NCBI GenBank assembly: GCA_023053685.1
Contig: JALIGW010000004.1
Location: forward strand, 78,825,361-78,889,360
Reading direction: 5' to 3'
DNA from: Diadophis punctatus similis
Lineage: Eukaryota; Chordata; Lepidosauria; Squamata; Dipsadidae
DNA: 64,000 nt
A program made the translations under genes and the position numbers. Below, piece by piece: positions 47,926 to 64,000 of the stretch (position 1 is the first letter of the stretch; the number at the start of each line of letters is the position of its first letter). Below the pieces are notes generated by a model that was not told where the DNA came from, did not search any database, and saw only the letters and a list, made by a program, of their open reading frames with translations.

Positions 47926-47931
47926 TTTATT
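47926..47931 (-). promoter_or_regulatory. Poly(A) signal AATAAA of FGF23 copy C
   Basis: Same hexamer and context as copies A and B; 59 bases after the new stop codon because of the tail deletion. Confidence 0.72.
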
Positions 47932-47989
47932 TGACGGTTCAGGAGAGAGAGTCCGATTCTCGTCTCAGGTTCAGGAATCCATTCGGGGG

Positions 47990-53939
<5,950 letters not shown>

Positions 53940-55069
53940 GATGCTCGCTTGGCTTGGAAGATGCAGGAGCCGAAAGGCGATCTTGGTTCTTCTCCTTTGC
54001 TGACAATGCTGTGCTCCCTGGTCCTTCGGCCCTGGCTTTATGCAGGGGGGGCTGGAGGGGTGGAAGGGTGATGGAAGGGGGGTGGGCAAATGGAAGAGAC
54101 ATCCCCTTCCAAAACCATCAGATCATGAAGGGACAAGTGATGGTTCTTCCACCAATGCTCTGCAGTTGCTACTGAGAATTAAAACGATTGTGAACTTCCT
54201 GGTCACCTTGTGTTTGGCCAGTGAAACTACTTGTCCTAATGCGAATCATTGATGCATTCTGATGCTTCTGGGCATTAGATCTGTACCGTGATAATTCTGT
54301 CTTGAGACCTCGTCCATTATTCCTGGAGGAAGTCCCAAAGATGCTTTTTCAGGAGGCAACTGGACTTTCTTGTTTTGCTTCTCCTGAAAAAGCACCTTTG
54401 GGACAATCGAGACCTGGATGACTTGAGAATCTTTACAGACATTCATGGAGGTAAAGAGAACACGTTTCTCTGTAATACGGAGGCCGAACACACAAGTCTT
54501 TATGTTGCCTACGAACACTCAGATATTAGTTTACGGGTATCATGGTTGAGATGTGGTATCACCGACATGTCAAAAACGAACAAGACGTAACACTTCCCCA
54601 TCGGATATCTGTAGAAAGTGCAATTAGATCAACCAAGCTCTTTTTCTCCACCTCTTTTCCAGTGTCAGGGGCTTCCTGGTTTGGAGGAAGGGTCCTGAGA
54701 TGTGCCAGAAGGAGAATCAAGCTTTGACATTCAAAATCTAGCTTTTCCAGATAGAAAATATATACCTCCAAATAGCCTTTCTTTGCATGCGTTGTTGACA
54801 CTAATTTCAGATCTGGAGATCTTGGGTTTATTTCTGCTTCTGAACAAATAGAATTCGGTTTACATTTTAACCTTTAAAATGGATTTTCCTTGAACATTAA
54901 TTTTAAATCGATCTGATCCATCCTGGAGGGCTTTGATGGAGGATGCCCAACAAGATCGGCTGTCTCTTCTACAAGTTGTAACAGAGACATATCTCCCTTA
55001 TTGAGTGCATGCATACCTTGTCAGGACTGAACGGCAGATATTTGCCGCAGCTAAAGTTACAACATAAAA

Positions 55070-55372
55070 CATAGGCACATAGGGCTGGAAGGGAACTCAG
55101 AGGTCCTCTGGTCCAGCCCAATGCTCAAGGCAGGAGTCTTATTCCATCCCAGATAGTTGGTTGTCCAGTCTATTTTTTGAAAACTCCAGTGATGGAGCAC
55201 CCACAACCCCAATAGGCAGGGCCACTCTACTGATTAATTGTTCTCAATGTCAAAAAAAAAATATCTTTATTCTAGTTTGGATCTCTCCTTAATTCTTGCC
55301 AGCCCTCTGCTGAGCCTCCTTCTCGGTCAGATCCAATTTGAACAAAGCCAGCTGTTTTGCAAACTCTTTCTC
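55070..55372 (-). mobile_element. CR1 3' fragment, then a scrap of the hAT cargo
   Basis: GGGCTGGAAGGGAACTCAGA to TCTTGCCAGCCCTCTGCTGA is inverted CR1. 55310-55372 (CCTCCTTCTCGGTCAGATCC) matches 42265-42325, the captured coiled-coil sequence. Confidence 0.65.
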
Positions 55373-55373
55373 T

Positions 55374-55906
55374 TTTTAAAAAAAGTTTTTTTATTAAATA
55401 TACAATTAAAAACATTAAGAATAGTGCGACTTTTCCGGTCCAAACATTCCCAAAAGGTTTTACCTAACAACAACTACAATTCATATTCGCTATTAAAATA
55501 TGTACAATCTGTTACAATCCAAACATGTAAATCCCTTCGTCTACAAAAGTTACATTCAATACCAATACAATTCCTACGTATCATATAATATTAACATAAT
55601 AATTCCTCAATTCTCAACTTATCAATATTTCTCTATCCTGGAATTTCCTCCTCATTTCCAACCACTGATACATTTTATTCCAGATTTCATCATATTCCGT
55701 ATCACCCTTGTCTTTGAGTTCTAAAGTTAGCCTGTCCATTTCTGCGCAACTCAGTATTTTGTTTACTATCTCTTCTTCAAGGGGGGGGGGGGTGTTGTCT
55801 CTTTACTTTTTCAATTTTGCACGAAGACCAGTCTTGCTGCCATTGGTATATGCAACATTAAATATATTGTTCCTTTGCTATATTTGTAATGCCTAATAGA
55901 AAGAGT
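55374..55906 (-). mobile_element. L1-like LINE 3' UTR with poly(A), - strand
   Basis: Starts AAAAAAAGTTTTTTTATTAA, A+T-rich, and continues beyond the SINE into the ORF2 part at 56221-56805. Confidence 0.65.
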
Positions 55907-56220
<314 letters not shown>

Positions 56221-56805
56221 ATCTATGCTTTGATTTAACATCTCTTCCAGCCACCTTCTTATCTGAAGCCAAAAAAACCTTAACTTTCGGACAAGTCCAC
56301 CACATGTGGTAGAAAGTTCCTGGTGCTACCTTACATTTCCAACACATCGGCGACAAGTTTTTGTTCATTTTGGCTAGTCTTGTGGGTGGGAGATGCCACC
56401 TATAAAACATCTTTAAAAGATTTTCTTTGCACGTAGTGGCTAAGGTTAACTTTCTGTTTCTCTCCCATAATTCCTGCCATTTGTCTAGGGACTCTAAGCC
56501 AATGCTATAGCCAAAGTTTTTGCCCCAGGCTAACATGGTTTCTTTCACCTGTTCTTCCGCCATGGTATATTCCAGCAAGTATTGGTATATTTTTTTTATC
56601 ACCTTCTCATCTGCTCCTAGTAGAATTTTATCTAATTCCATAAGCTCTTTTCTTATGCCCCATTCTTTTTTGTCTTTCACGTATCGTGCCTGTACTTGCA
56701 GATATGCCCACCATTCCAATTCTATTTGTTTCTCGTATTGATCTTTCCTAGATTGTAGTTCTCCTCTTTCGTTTAGTATATCCTTGTAGGTAAAAATTTC
56801 GCAAA
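56221..56805 (-). pseudogene. L1 LINE ORF2 C-terminal fragment
   Basis: On the - strand it reads KIYQYLLEYTMAEEQVKETM, then CKENLLKMFYRWHLPPTRLA and KMNKNLSPMCWKCKVAPGTF, YHMWWTCPKVK, the C-terminal Cys-His motif typical of L1 ORF2. Reverse-transcriptase core is absent. The frame is open but runs into the SINE repeat, so it is a dead fragment. Confidence 0.85.
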
Positions 56806-57384
56806 TAGAATTCTGTTGGAATTTACCCTTTAAAAGAGATTTGGCCTTTAACAATGGTTTTAAGTCGATCTGAACCTATCTTGGGGGGATTTTAAGGACA
56901 ATGCCAAGCAAGAGCAGATGTCTCTTCTACCGGCCATAATGGAGACAAACCTCCCATGGTTTTGTGCACCCATATCCTATCTGGACACCAGATATTTGTT
57001 ACATCTAAAATTACAACATAGAAATGGATTTGTAGGGCTGGAGGGGAACTCAGAGGTCTTCTAGTCCAACCCCATGCTCAAGGCAGGAGCTTTATTCCAT
57101 CCCAGGCAATTGGTTGTCCAGTCTATTTTTTAAAGAACCAGTGATGGGATACACTGCTAAGGAGGCAAGCTATTCCACCGATTAATCGTTCTCACTGCCA
57201 GAAAATTTCTCCTTATTCTACGTTGGATCTTTCTTTAAGAATCCATTAATTCTAGGCTGCCCCCTGGTGCCCTGTAGGATAAGTCAATCCCCTCTTCTCT
57301 GTGACAGCCCCTCAAATATTGGAAGACAACTATCATGTCATCCCTAATCCTCCTCCTAGATAGGACAGATGCCTTGGTTGGTTT
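56806..57384 (-). mobile_element. Unit flank and inverted CR1 3' region
   Basis: AGAATTCTGTTGGAATTTAC onwards matches 32665-33480 without the hAT found there (GGTGCCCTGTAGGATAAGTC at 57267). Confidence 0.7.
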
Positions 57385-57490
57385 CCTTCCTTCCTTCCTT
57401 CCTTCCTTCCTTCCTTCCTTCCTTCCTTCCTTCCTTCCTTCCTTCCTTCCTTCCTTCCTTCCTTCCTTCCTTCCTTCCTTCCTTCCTTCC
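57385..57490 (+). repeat. (TTCC)n microsatellite
   Basis: About 26 TTCC units. The paralogue at 33505-33530 has only three, so it expanded in this unit. Confidence 0.95.
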
Positions 57491-58939
57491 CTGGGAGAAG
57501 AAGACCAAGGGCACTGTTGTGTTCACAGCCATGAAGCGAACACTTGAAGGCCCCTTAGGTTTGACAGCACAAGGGAGACCCCTGACTTCCTCCTTATTTC
57601 TTTTAACACAGTTCTTCATGATAAAACTTGCAAGCTGCAATAATCCCACTGGGACAACAGACAAAACGTTCGTATTTAGAAGAAGAAAATGTTTTTTCAG
57701 AATCATTGCGCCTGGGCTTCACACTCTGGCTACGTGGACATTTCCTCTTTCCAGTTAAGAAAATGTCCTGTAAACCAGAGGGATCTTCTGGTTATGGTTC
57801 TGGTTTTAGTTCTGGTTCTGGTTCAGGGGCTGGATTGAGGTGCACAGCGCTGGTAGAAAAGATCTTGGGTGGATTTGGGAATTTGTGACATAGGAAGGAA
57901 TCATTTCTCAAGGCATGAGAATGATTTATGTATCTATGTATTCATAATCATGTTTATACTTTTTCTGTAATCTTATATATGATTGTCAAAATAAATAAAT
58001 AAAAATAAATCTTGTTTGCAACTCGGGAGTCACTGCACTGAATTAAACCAGGAACATTTAATAAAGACACTTTTATTCCTTGAAAGACATGAAACATTTA
58101 TTTTGTCTTCATTGAGAGACAGAATTGGAGGTGGGCAGAATAATAAACATCATAAATAGGTATAAATACATCCTCAATAGGTAAATAATCCAAATACATA
58201 AATGACTAGAAACATACATATATTGCATTCTCATTGTTTGATACTTTTCCAGGATGTTCTTGTGAGCAACTCCCATCAGCACCCACATTTTTTTTAGGGT
58301 ACATACATCCCGTTTGGGACCTTCGATAAAACATTACAGTGTCCCATGTTCCGTGTTCAGCACTGAGTCCTCTAATCTGAATGGATTTGGGGGCAGAGGT
58401 CTTACCCTCATTCCCCCCCCTCCAAGCTGTTTTTTAAAATAATTTTTGCCTGGCCCGTGAGCATGGATTAAGATGTGAGATTTTTTCATTGCCTGCCTGA
58501 AATGGAGCTATCATCACACAATTCCACTAACCACAGTTTAGCCTTTGGGAAGACACCTTCGGATGAAGAACACCCATCACTCTGTCCCACCCTGAAAACA
58601 GGTTCCCTTTTAGGGCTCGGCAGCTGAGATTGGAACTAGAACTTCCATCGCTAAGCGAGGCAGTCGTTAAGTGAGTCACACTGGCTTTTAACATGTTTTT
58701 TTTTGCCAAAGCAAATCACTGTGAAGTGATTCCTGTGGTTGTTAGGTAAATCTGGCTTCCTCCATTGGCTTTGCTTGACATGGACTTGAACCCCAGCCTG
58801 GAGGGATGGCTGCCCACTAATGCTTTTAACAACCCACAAAATTGCTTTATGGAGCCTCTCAACTCCGTTCTCCAGGAAGGGAGCCTTATGTGCCCGTTCC
58901 TCTCCATCTGGTTGTAGATAAGAGGTGGCGAGATTAGAG
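57491..58939. repeat. Hexamer segment and blocks P and Q, unit D
   Basis: TTCTGG-type repeats at 57789-57834, P from 58040, and Q from 58790 (CCTGGAGGGATGGCTGCCCA) up to the SINE at 58940; Q resumes at 59645. Confidence 0.55.
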
Positions 58940-59090
58940 CCGAGGTGGCGCAGCGGTTAGAGTGCAGTACTGCAGGCTACTTTAGCTGACTGTGATCCAC
59001 AGGTCAGCGGTTCAAATCTCACCAACTCAACGTTGACTCAGCCTTCCATCCTTCTGAGGTAGGTAAAAGGAGGACCCAGATTGTTGGGGG

Positions 59091-59159
<69 letters not shown>

Positions 59160-59191
59160 TGTATGTATGTATGTATGTATGTATATATATA

Positions 59192-59225
<34 letters not shown>

Positions 59226-59257
59226 CATATACACATATATATATATATATACATACA

Positions 59258-59291
<34 letters not shown>

Positions 59292-59319
59292 CATATACAC
59301 ACATATATATATATATATA

Positions 59320-59353
<34 letters not shown>

Positions 59354-59636
59354 CATATATACATATACACACACATATATATATATATATATACATACAT
59401 ACATACATATATACATATACACATATATACATATATACATATATACATATATACATATATACATATATACATATACACATATATACATATATACATATAT
59501 ACATATATACATATATACATATATACATATATACATATATACATATATATATACATTGCTTACTGGTGTAAACCGCTTAGAGAGTGCTTGCACTGTGAGG
59601 CAGTATATAAATGTCACAAATAAATAAATAAACAAA
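58940..59636 (+). mobile_element. S2 SINE with a 460-base internal microsatellite
   Basis: Head AGCCGAGGTGGCGCAGCGGT, body to GATTGTTGGGGGCAA, then TA/TATG/TACA repeats at 59092-59552, then the tail TGGTGTAAACCGCTTAGAGA and AAATA units. The repeat has grown from the TATATA between body and tail present in normal copies. Long open frames across it are artefacts. Confidence 0.9.
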
Positions 59637-60109
59637 TAAAATAACCCATGGCTAGGTTTGCCGTTTCCTGCAGAAAACCTACCTATGGCCAACAGGTTGA
59701 TTGGATAGGTCAGTATCCTGAATGCAGCTAAGGTTAGTCATGAGGGGGTCCTGCTGAGATCTAATAAGATCATCCCAGCTGAATCGGACAACTTCTACTC
59801 ATTTTGGAATATTGTGAGATATTAGGTCATGTCAGGCGCTGTGCTCCTCCACAACAGTCTCAGTTTCTCATGTGGCTCCCTGAGAAATAAAATTGCCCAT
59901 CCCTGTAATTGAGGGGGTTCACCCTTTTTTTCTCTATCTACCACTGTTGATCCAAAGAATTTGCTTATTTAAAGGTTCTGGGCATTTGTTTTTGATTTAG
60001 AGTCAAATCAAGTCAAAGATTCAACCGATAAGATGTTGGCAACTTCACCATCTCTGCCAGTCAACTGTGGGTGGACTGTGGCACGACAAGAAGTCTACAT
60101 ACTGTAGAG

Positions 60110-60417
60110 CAGCAGTTCCCAACCTTCCTAATGCCGTGCCCCATGCCCCGCCCCCGCGCCCCCACCGCGCCCCACCCCGCCACCGCCATTTGGGTTCTTT
60201 TACCCTCTGCACATACGCAAAGCGTTCTGCGCATGCACAGAGGGTAAAAGAACCCAAATGGCAGCGACGGGGTGGGTCGCGGTGGGGGCGCGAGTTGTGG
60301 GGCGTGATATGGCCAGGCTTGTGGCAGTGGGGGGGAGCTGAGGATGTCGGGGCGACACCTGGGAAATGGTCATTCGACCCCCCAAAGGGGTCGCAATCCC
60401 CAGGTTGGGAATCGCTG
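60110..60417 (+). mobile_element. SPIN-like hAT element, perfect 8-bp TSD
   Basis: Flanked by CTGTAGAG at 60102-60109 and 60418-60425. Begins CAGCAGTTCCCAACCTTCC and ends GGGGTCGCAATCCCCAGGTT then GGGAATCGCTG. The ends resemble SPIN (CAGCGGTTCTCAACC... with GGTCGCGACCCC). The centre is a hairpin of CCATTTGGGTTCTTTTACCC. Units A (21463) and B (35448) have the empty site. Confidence 0.88.
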
Positions 60418-60544
60418 CTGTAGAGCATTACAGTGGGGAAGCTTAAACACTGAAATGTGGGTAGAGCAAAAGATATAAAACTCGCCTCATAAGCCACGTT
60501 CCAGGTTCGTCATTCAGGTTGGTAAGGACCAGTGCTAGAACCGG

Positions 60545-60955
60545 GAAGTTGAGTAAACTTAGTCCTTGAGTTACGACTACAGTTGAGCCCGAAATTTACG
60601 TTGCTAAGTGAAAATATATTAAGCGAGCTTTGCCCCATTTTAAGCCCTTTTCTGCCAGAGTTGCTAAGTGAATCACTGCAACTGTTAGTAAGTTAGTAAG
60701 ACTGGTCATTAAGTGAACCTGGCTTCCCCCTTGACTTTGCTTGTCAGAAGGTCGCAAAAGGGGATCACAAGACCCCGGGACATGGCAACTGTCATAAAGA
60801 TGAGTCAGTGGCCAAGCATCTGAATTTTGATCACATGACCCTGGGGATGCTGATAAGGGTGAAAAATGTTCCTAAGTCCCCCCCCTTTTTTAGTGCCGTT
60901 GTAACTTTGAACGGTCACTAAATGAACTGTTGTAAGTCAAGGACTACCTGTACAC
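60545..60955 (+). mobile_element. T1-type MITE remnant, 3' flank of FGF23 copy D
   Basis: Collinear with 21603-22061, ending TAAGTCAAGGACTACCTG. Confidence 0.6.
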
Positions 60956-61006
60956 AGCTATGGCCCCCTTACTCTGAACAATTCATCTGAAAAAAAGGAA
61001 TTTAGC

Positions 61007-61012
61007 TTTATT
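61007..61012 (-). promoter_or_regulatory. Poly(A) signal AATAAA of FGF23 copy D
   Basis: Same context as in copies A to C, 102 bases after the conserved stop. Confidence 0.65.
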
Positions 61013-61113
61013 TGACGGTTCAGGAGAGAAGTCCAGTTCTTGTCTCAGGTTCAGGAATCCGTTCGAAGGCGAGAAAATAATCCGCTCAGCAGGGCACCAT
61101 TTGGGCCTCTCTC

Positions 61114-61168
61114 TTAACCCTGGTTCATGCAGGGGTCGATGCCCGCCTCACCTACGCTTTCTTCCCAT
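61114..61168 (-). pseudogene. FGF23: FGF23-like copy D, last 17 codons only
   Basis: In frame on the - strand: WEESVGEAGIDPCMNQG-stop, aligned to copy B WEDGVGEDETDPCMNQG. Matching sequence stops at 61168, where the CR1 element begins. The remainder of the copy is not in the window; it may lie beyond the LINE or be deleted. Confidence 0.75.
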
Positions 61169-64000
61169 CAAAGAGAAAAGACAAACATGCTGGTTTGGGG
61201 GCTAGCACATACGCTTTCCCTGCATTTCCCTGCATCAACTGTTTGTTGCGCTTTATATTTATATTTTTATCTTGGGGGGGGCTGTTTGTGTGTATTTGTG
61301 AGGATGTGGATGGATTGGATAGAGTGAATGGATTAGAGTGACTGAACTTGGGAGGAATGAGAGAGCCGGGGGCAAGAAATGGAGCCCTCTCTGCTGAGTG
61401 TACAAACAGAAGCAGATGGGGGCTCGGTTATGACCCCTGGCTTGGTATGAGTGGTATGCCTTGCCTGCAGGGGAAGAGGGGGGCCGATGGGGTGAGGGAG
61501 GGGACCTCTGGGGAGTTGGAGAGCCGGGGTATTGCGGTTATAACTGGGAGAGGTAGATATGGTGGGAGCCATGGGGTAGGCCGCTCTCAGGGAACTAGGA
61601 CTCGTTGTCTCAAAGCGATTACTTGTTCTGGCCCCTCTGGTTCTGGTTCACTGGGCTCATCTTGTATACCTTGTGACTTGGGATGTCAGGGCCCTGGGCT
61701 CAAGCTGCTGCTGTTTAATGCCAGGTCTATTGTTAACAAGCCCCCCCCCCTCGTTCGAGACTTAATCTTGGAGGAGGGAGCTGACCTGTCATGCATAACT
61801 GAGACCTGGCTGGGCCAGGAGGGGGGTGTTCCCCTGTCAGAGATGTGCCCAGACGAGTTTCAAGTATTGCTTCCTCCCGCAACCCCAGGGAAGGGGTGGA
61901 GGAGTGACAATTATTAACCGCAAGAGTCTTCTTCCTCGCAGGATCCCTGCCCCAGAGATTGTTGGGTGTGAGTCTCTCCTCTTGAAGTTGGACTCAGGGG
62001 TTCCATTGGGCTTATTGTTGACGTACCTGCCTCCCAGCTGCATTACAATGGCCCTGCCTGTGCTACTAGAGGCGATAGCTGGATTGGTAGTAGAGTTCCC
62101 CAGGCTTATGGTACTGGGGGACTTTAACTTGTCATCACTTGGTGATGCAGCTCAGGAACTCATGGTTTCCATGACAACCATGGACCTGACCCAAGTAGTT
62201 CAGGGTCCGACTCATAGGGGGGGACACACACTTGACCTGGTGTTCCTCTCGGGGCAGTGGAGATATGATCTGCAATTAAAGGGTATAGTTCAGTGATGGT
62301 GAACCTATGGCACGTGTGCCACAGGTGGCATGCGGAGCCATATCTGCCGGCATGTGAGCCGTTGCCTAGCTCAGCTCCAGCGCACATGTGCACGGCAGCC
62401 AGCTGATTTTTGGCTCGCATGGAGGCTCTGGGAGAGCATTTTTGGCTTCTGGAGGGCCTCCGGGGGGATGGGAGAGGGCGTTTTCTGCCCTCCACAGGCT
62501 CCAGGGAAGCCTCTGGAGCCTGGGGAGGGCAAAAAATGTGCCTACTGGGCCCACCAGAAATTGGGAAATGGGCCATTTCCGGTCTCCAGAGGGCCTCCGG
62601 GGGGGTGGGGAGGCCATTTTTGCCCTCCCCGGGCAGTGAATTATGGGTGTGGGCACTCGTGCATGTGTGATAGCACGTGCAGATGCACTTTCGGCACCCG
62701 AGGAAAAAAAGGTTCGCCATCACTGGTATAGTTGTTTCTCCCTTGTTGTGGTCAGATCATTTCCTGCTGAGGTTAGACTTTAAGGCACCACTCCCCCATT
62801 GCAGGGAGGTGGAACCGATTAAGTGGTTCTACCCCAGACGCGTAATGGACCCTGAAGGGTTCCAGAAGGAGCTTGGGGAGATACCGGACTCCCTTGTCCA
62901 CAATCCGGCTGAGTCCCTGGTGGTTGCCTGGAATAGGGCAACATCTGGGGCACTGGAATGGATTGCGCCTTTGCGACCTCTCCGTGGCGGTGGATCCAGG
63001 AAAGCTCCCTGGTTTATTGAGGAGCTCCGGGAGATGAAGCGCCAGAAGAGACGTCTAGAGCGACGCTGGTGGACCAGTATCTCTGAATCTGACTGAACAC
63101 TTCTAAGAGACTTTATTAGGATGTATTTAGTGGCGATACAGATGGCAAAATGTTCGCATTTTTCTGCACTTATTGCATCCGCTGATTCGTGCCTAGCCGC
63201 CCTTTTTAGGGTGACTCATTCCCTTCTCAATGTAGAGGGAATGGAGGAGCCCTTATAGGGTTGAGCTGAGGAATTTGTGCAGTTTCTGTCAGATAAAGTT
63301 GCTCAGATTTGGATGGACCTGGACTCTGATTGGGCAATTCCGACCGAGATGACAGGGGCAGGTCTTAGTCCTATTGTGTGGGATGAATTTGAATCTGTAA
63401 CTCCTGAGGAAGTGGACAAGGCAGTTGGAGCTATGAGTTCCTCCACGTGTCTGTTGGACCCATGCCCCTCCTGGCTGGTTTCGGCCAGCAGGGGGGGTGA
63501 CACAAGGCTGGCTCCAGGCTTTAGTTAACGCGTCCTTGAGTGAGGGGTCCTTCCCACAACTGCTAAAGGAAGCGTTTGTGCGACCCCTTCTCAAAAAGCC
63601 TTCCCTGGATCCAGCTGAATTAAAGAATTTTCGTCCAGTCTCCAACCTACCCTTTGTAGGAAAGGTTGTTGAGAAAGTGGTGGCACTTCAGATCCTACAG
63701 TTATTGGATGAAACAGATTATCTGGACCCTTTTCAATCTGGCTTCAGGCCTGGCTACAGCACGGAAACTGCTTTGGTCACACTGATGGATGATCTCTGGT
63801 GAGCCCGAGATGGGGGTCATTCCTCTATCTTGGTGCTACTTGACCTCTCAGCAGCTTTCGATACCATTGACCATGGTATCCTTCTGGGTCGACTAAGAAA
63901 GTTGGGGCTAAGAGGCACTGTGTTACGGTGGTTCTTCTCCTATCTCTCTGGTCGATCGCAGTCGGTGTTAGTAGGAGGACAGAGATCGACCCCTAGACCC
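61169..64000 (+). mobile_element. CR1-family LINE, ORF2 with endonuclease and RT, broken
   Basis: The 5' region (61169-61700) is G-rich. The endonuclease domain reads LLLFNARSIVNK (61713), LSCITETWLGQE, then after a frameshift near 61905 PRLMVLGDFNLSSL (62098) and SDHFLLRLDF (62755). The reverse transcriptase starts near 63530 with LSEGSFPQLLKEAFVRPLLK, NFRPVSNLPFVGKVVEK and FRPGYSTETALVTLMDDLW, a stop, then LLDLSAAFDTIDH (63833-63874). Frameshifts, stops and a hAT at 62291-62725 make it inactive. It continues past the window end. Confidence 0.88.
62291..62725 (+). mobile_element. hAT element nested in the CR1 LINE, perfect 8-bp TSD
   Basis: Flanked by GTATAGTT at 62283-62290 and 62726-62733. 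Termini CAGTGATGGTGAACCTATGG and GGTTCGCCATCACTG. The LINE reading frame resumes exactly after the duplication, so this insertion is younger than the LINE. Confidence 0.93.

Noticed and set aside
59019..59692. Frames of 150 to 220 codons of Tyr, Ile, Met and Cys
   Set aside because: They read through the TA/TACA/TATG microsatellite within a SINE.
60045..60497. Proline- and histidine-rich frames near 60.1-60.4 kb
   Set aside because: They lie in the G+C-rich, hairpin-forming SPIN-like hAT.

Overview
This is eukaryotic, vertebrate DNA: intron-bearing genes, a CpG-rich promoter, and a dense load of transposable elements and microsatellites. CR1 and L1 LINEs, two kinds of tRNA-derived SINE, many hAT elements with 8-bp target-site duplications, TA-type MITEs and long simple repeats point to a squamate reptile. 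LINE 3' ends running into (AATAG)n pentamers, a feature reported for advanced snakes, make a snake the best guess. The species is not determined.

Left part (about 1-15,300): a complete six-exon TIGAR gene on the + strand (CDS 2849-14519, 267 codons). It starts in a CpG-rich promoter with a perfect CRE palindrome, keeps the histidine-phosphatase residues, and has one GC-AG intron. Its introns are full of MITEs, hAT elements, a tandem MITE/(GATA)n array and a LINE insertion with an 11-bp duplication.

Right part (about 16,683-64,000): a tandem array of FGF23-like genes, all on the - strand. Copies A (22223-25628, 209 aa), B (36053-40783, 212 aa) and C (47990-53939, 174 aa) each have three exons with intact reading frames, conserved splice sites and the same exon phases and sizes as mammalian FGF23 (exon 1 of 211 coding nt, exon 2 of 104 nt). 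A fourth copy D is seen only as the end of its last exon (61114-61168), cut by a CR1 LINE. TIGAR next to FGF23 is the vertebrate order, so this is the ancestral FGF23 site, amplified. Copies A and B have a short tail of about 35 residues unlike the mammalian Klotho-binding tail and lack the RXXR convertase site. Copy C has lost the tail by an internal deletion.

The repeat units run approximately 16,683-25,800, 25,801-40,960, 40,961-54,107 and 54,108 to beyond the window. Each begins with the same flank (U) that lies downstream of TIGAR, joined about 170 bp upstream of each FGF23 start codon. Copies A to C may therefore have a rearranged upstream region. Comparing units gives empty sites for several insertions (a SPIN-like hAT, an LTR element, a hAT carrying an 860-bp palindrome), which orders them against the duplications. 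No bacterial genes, CRISPR, rRNA genes or convincing tRNA genes were seen.
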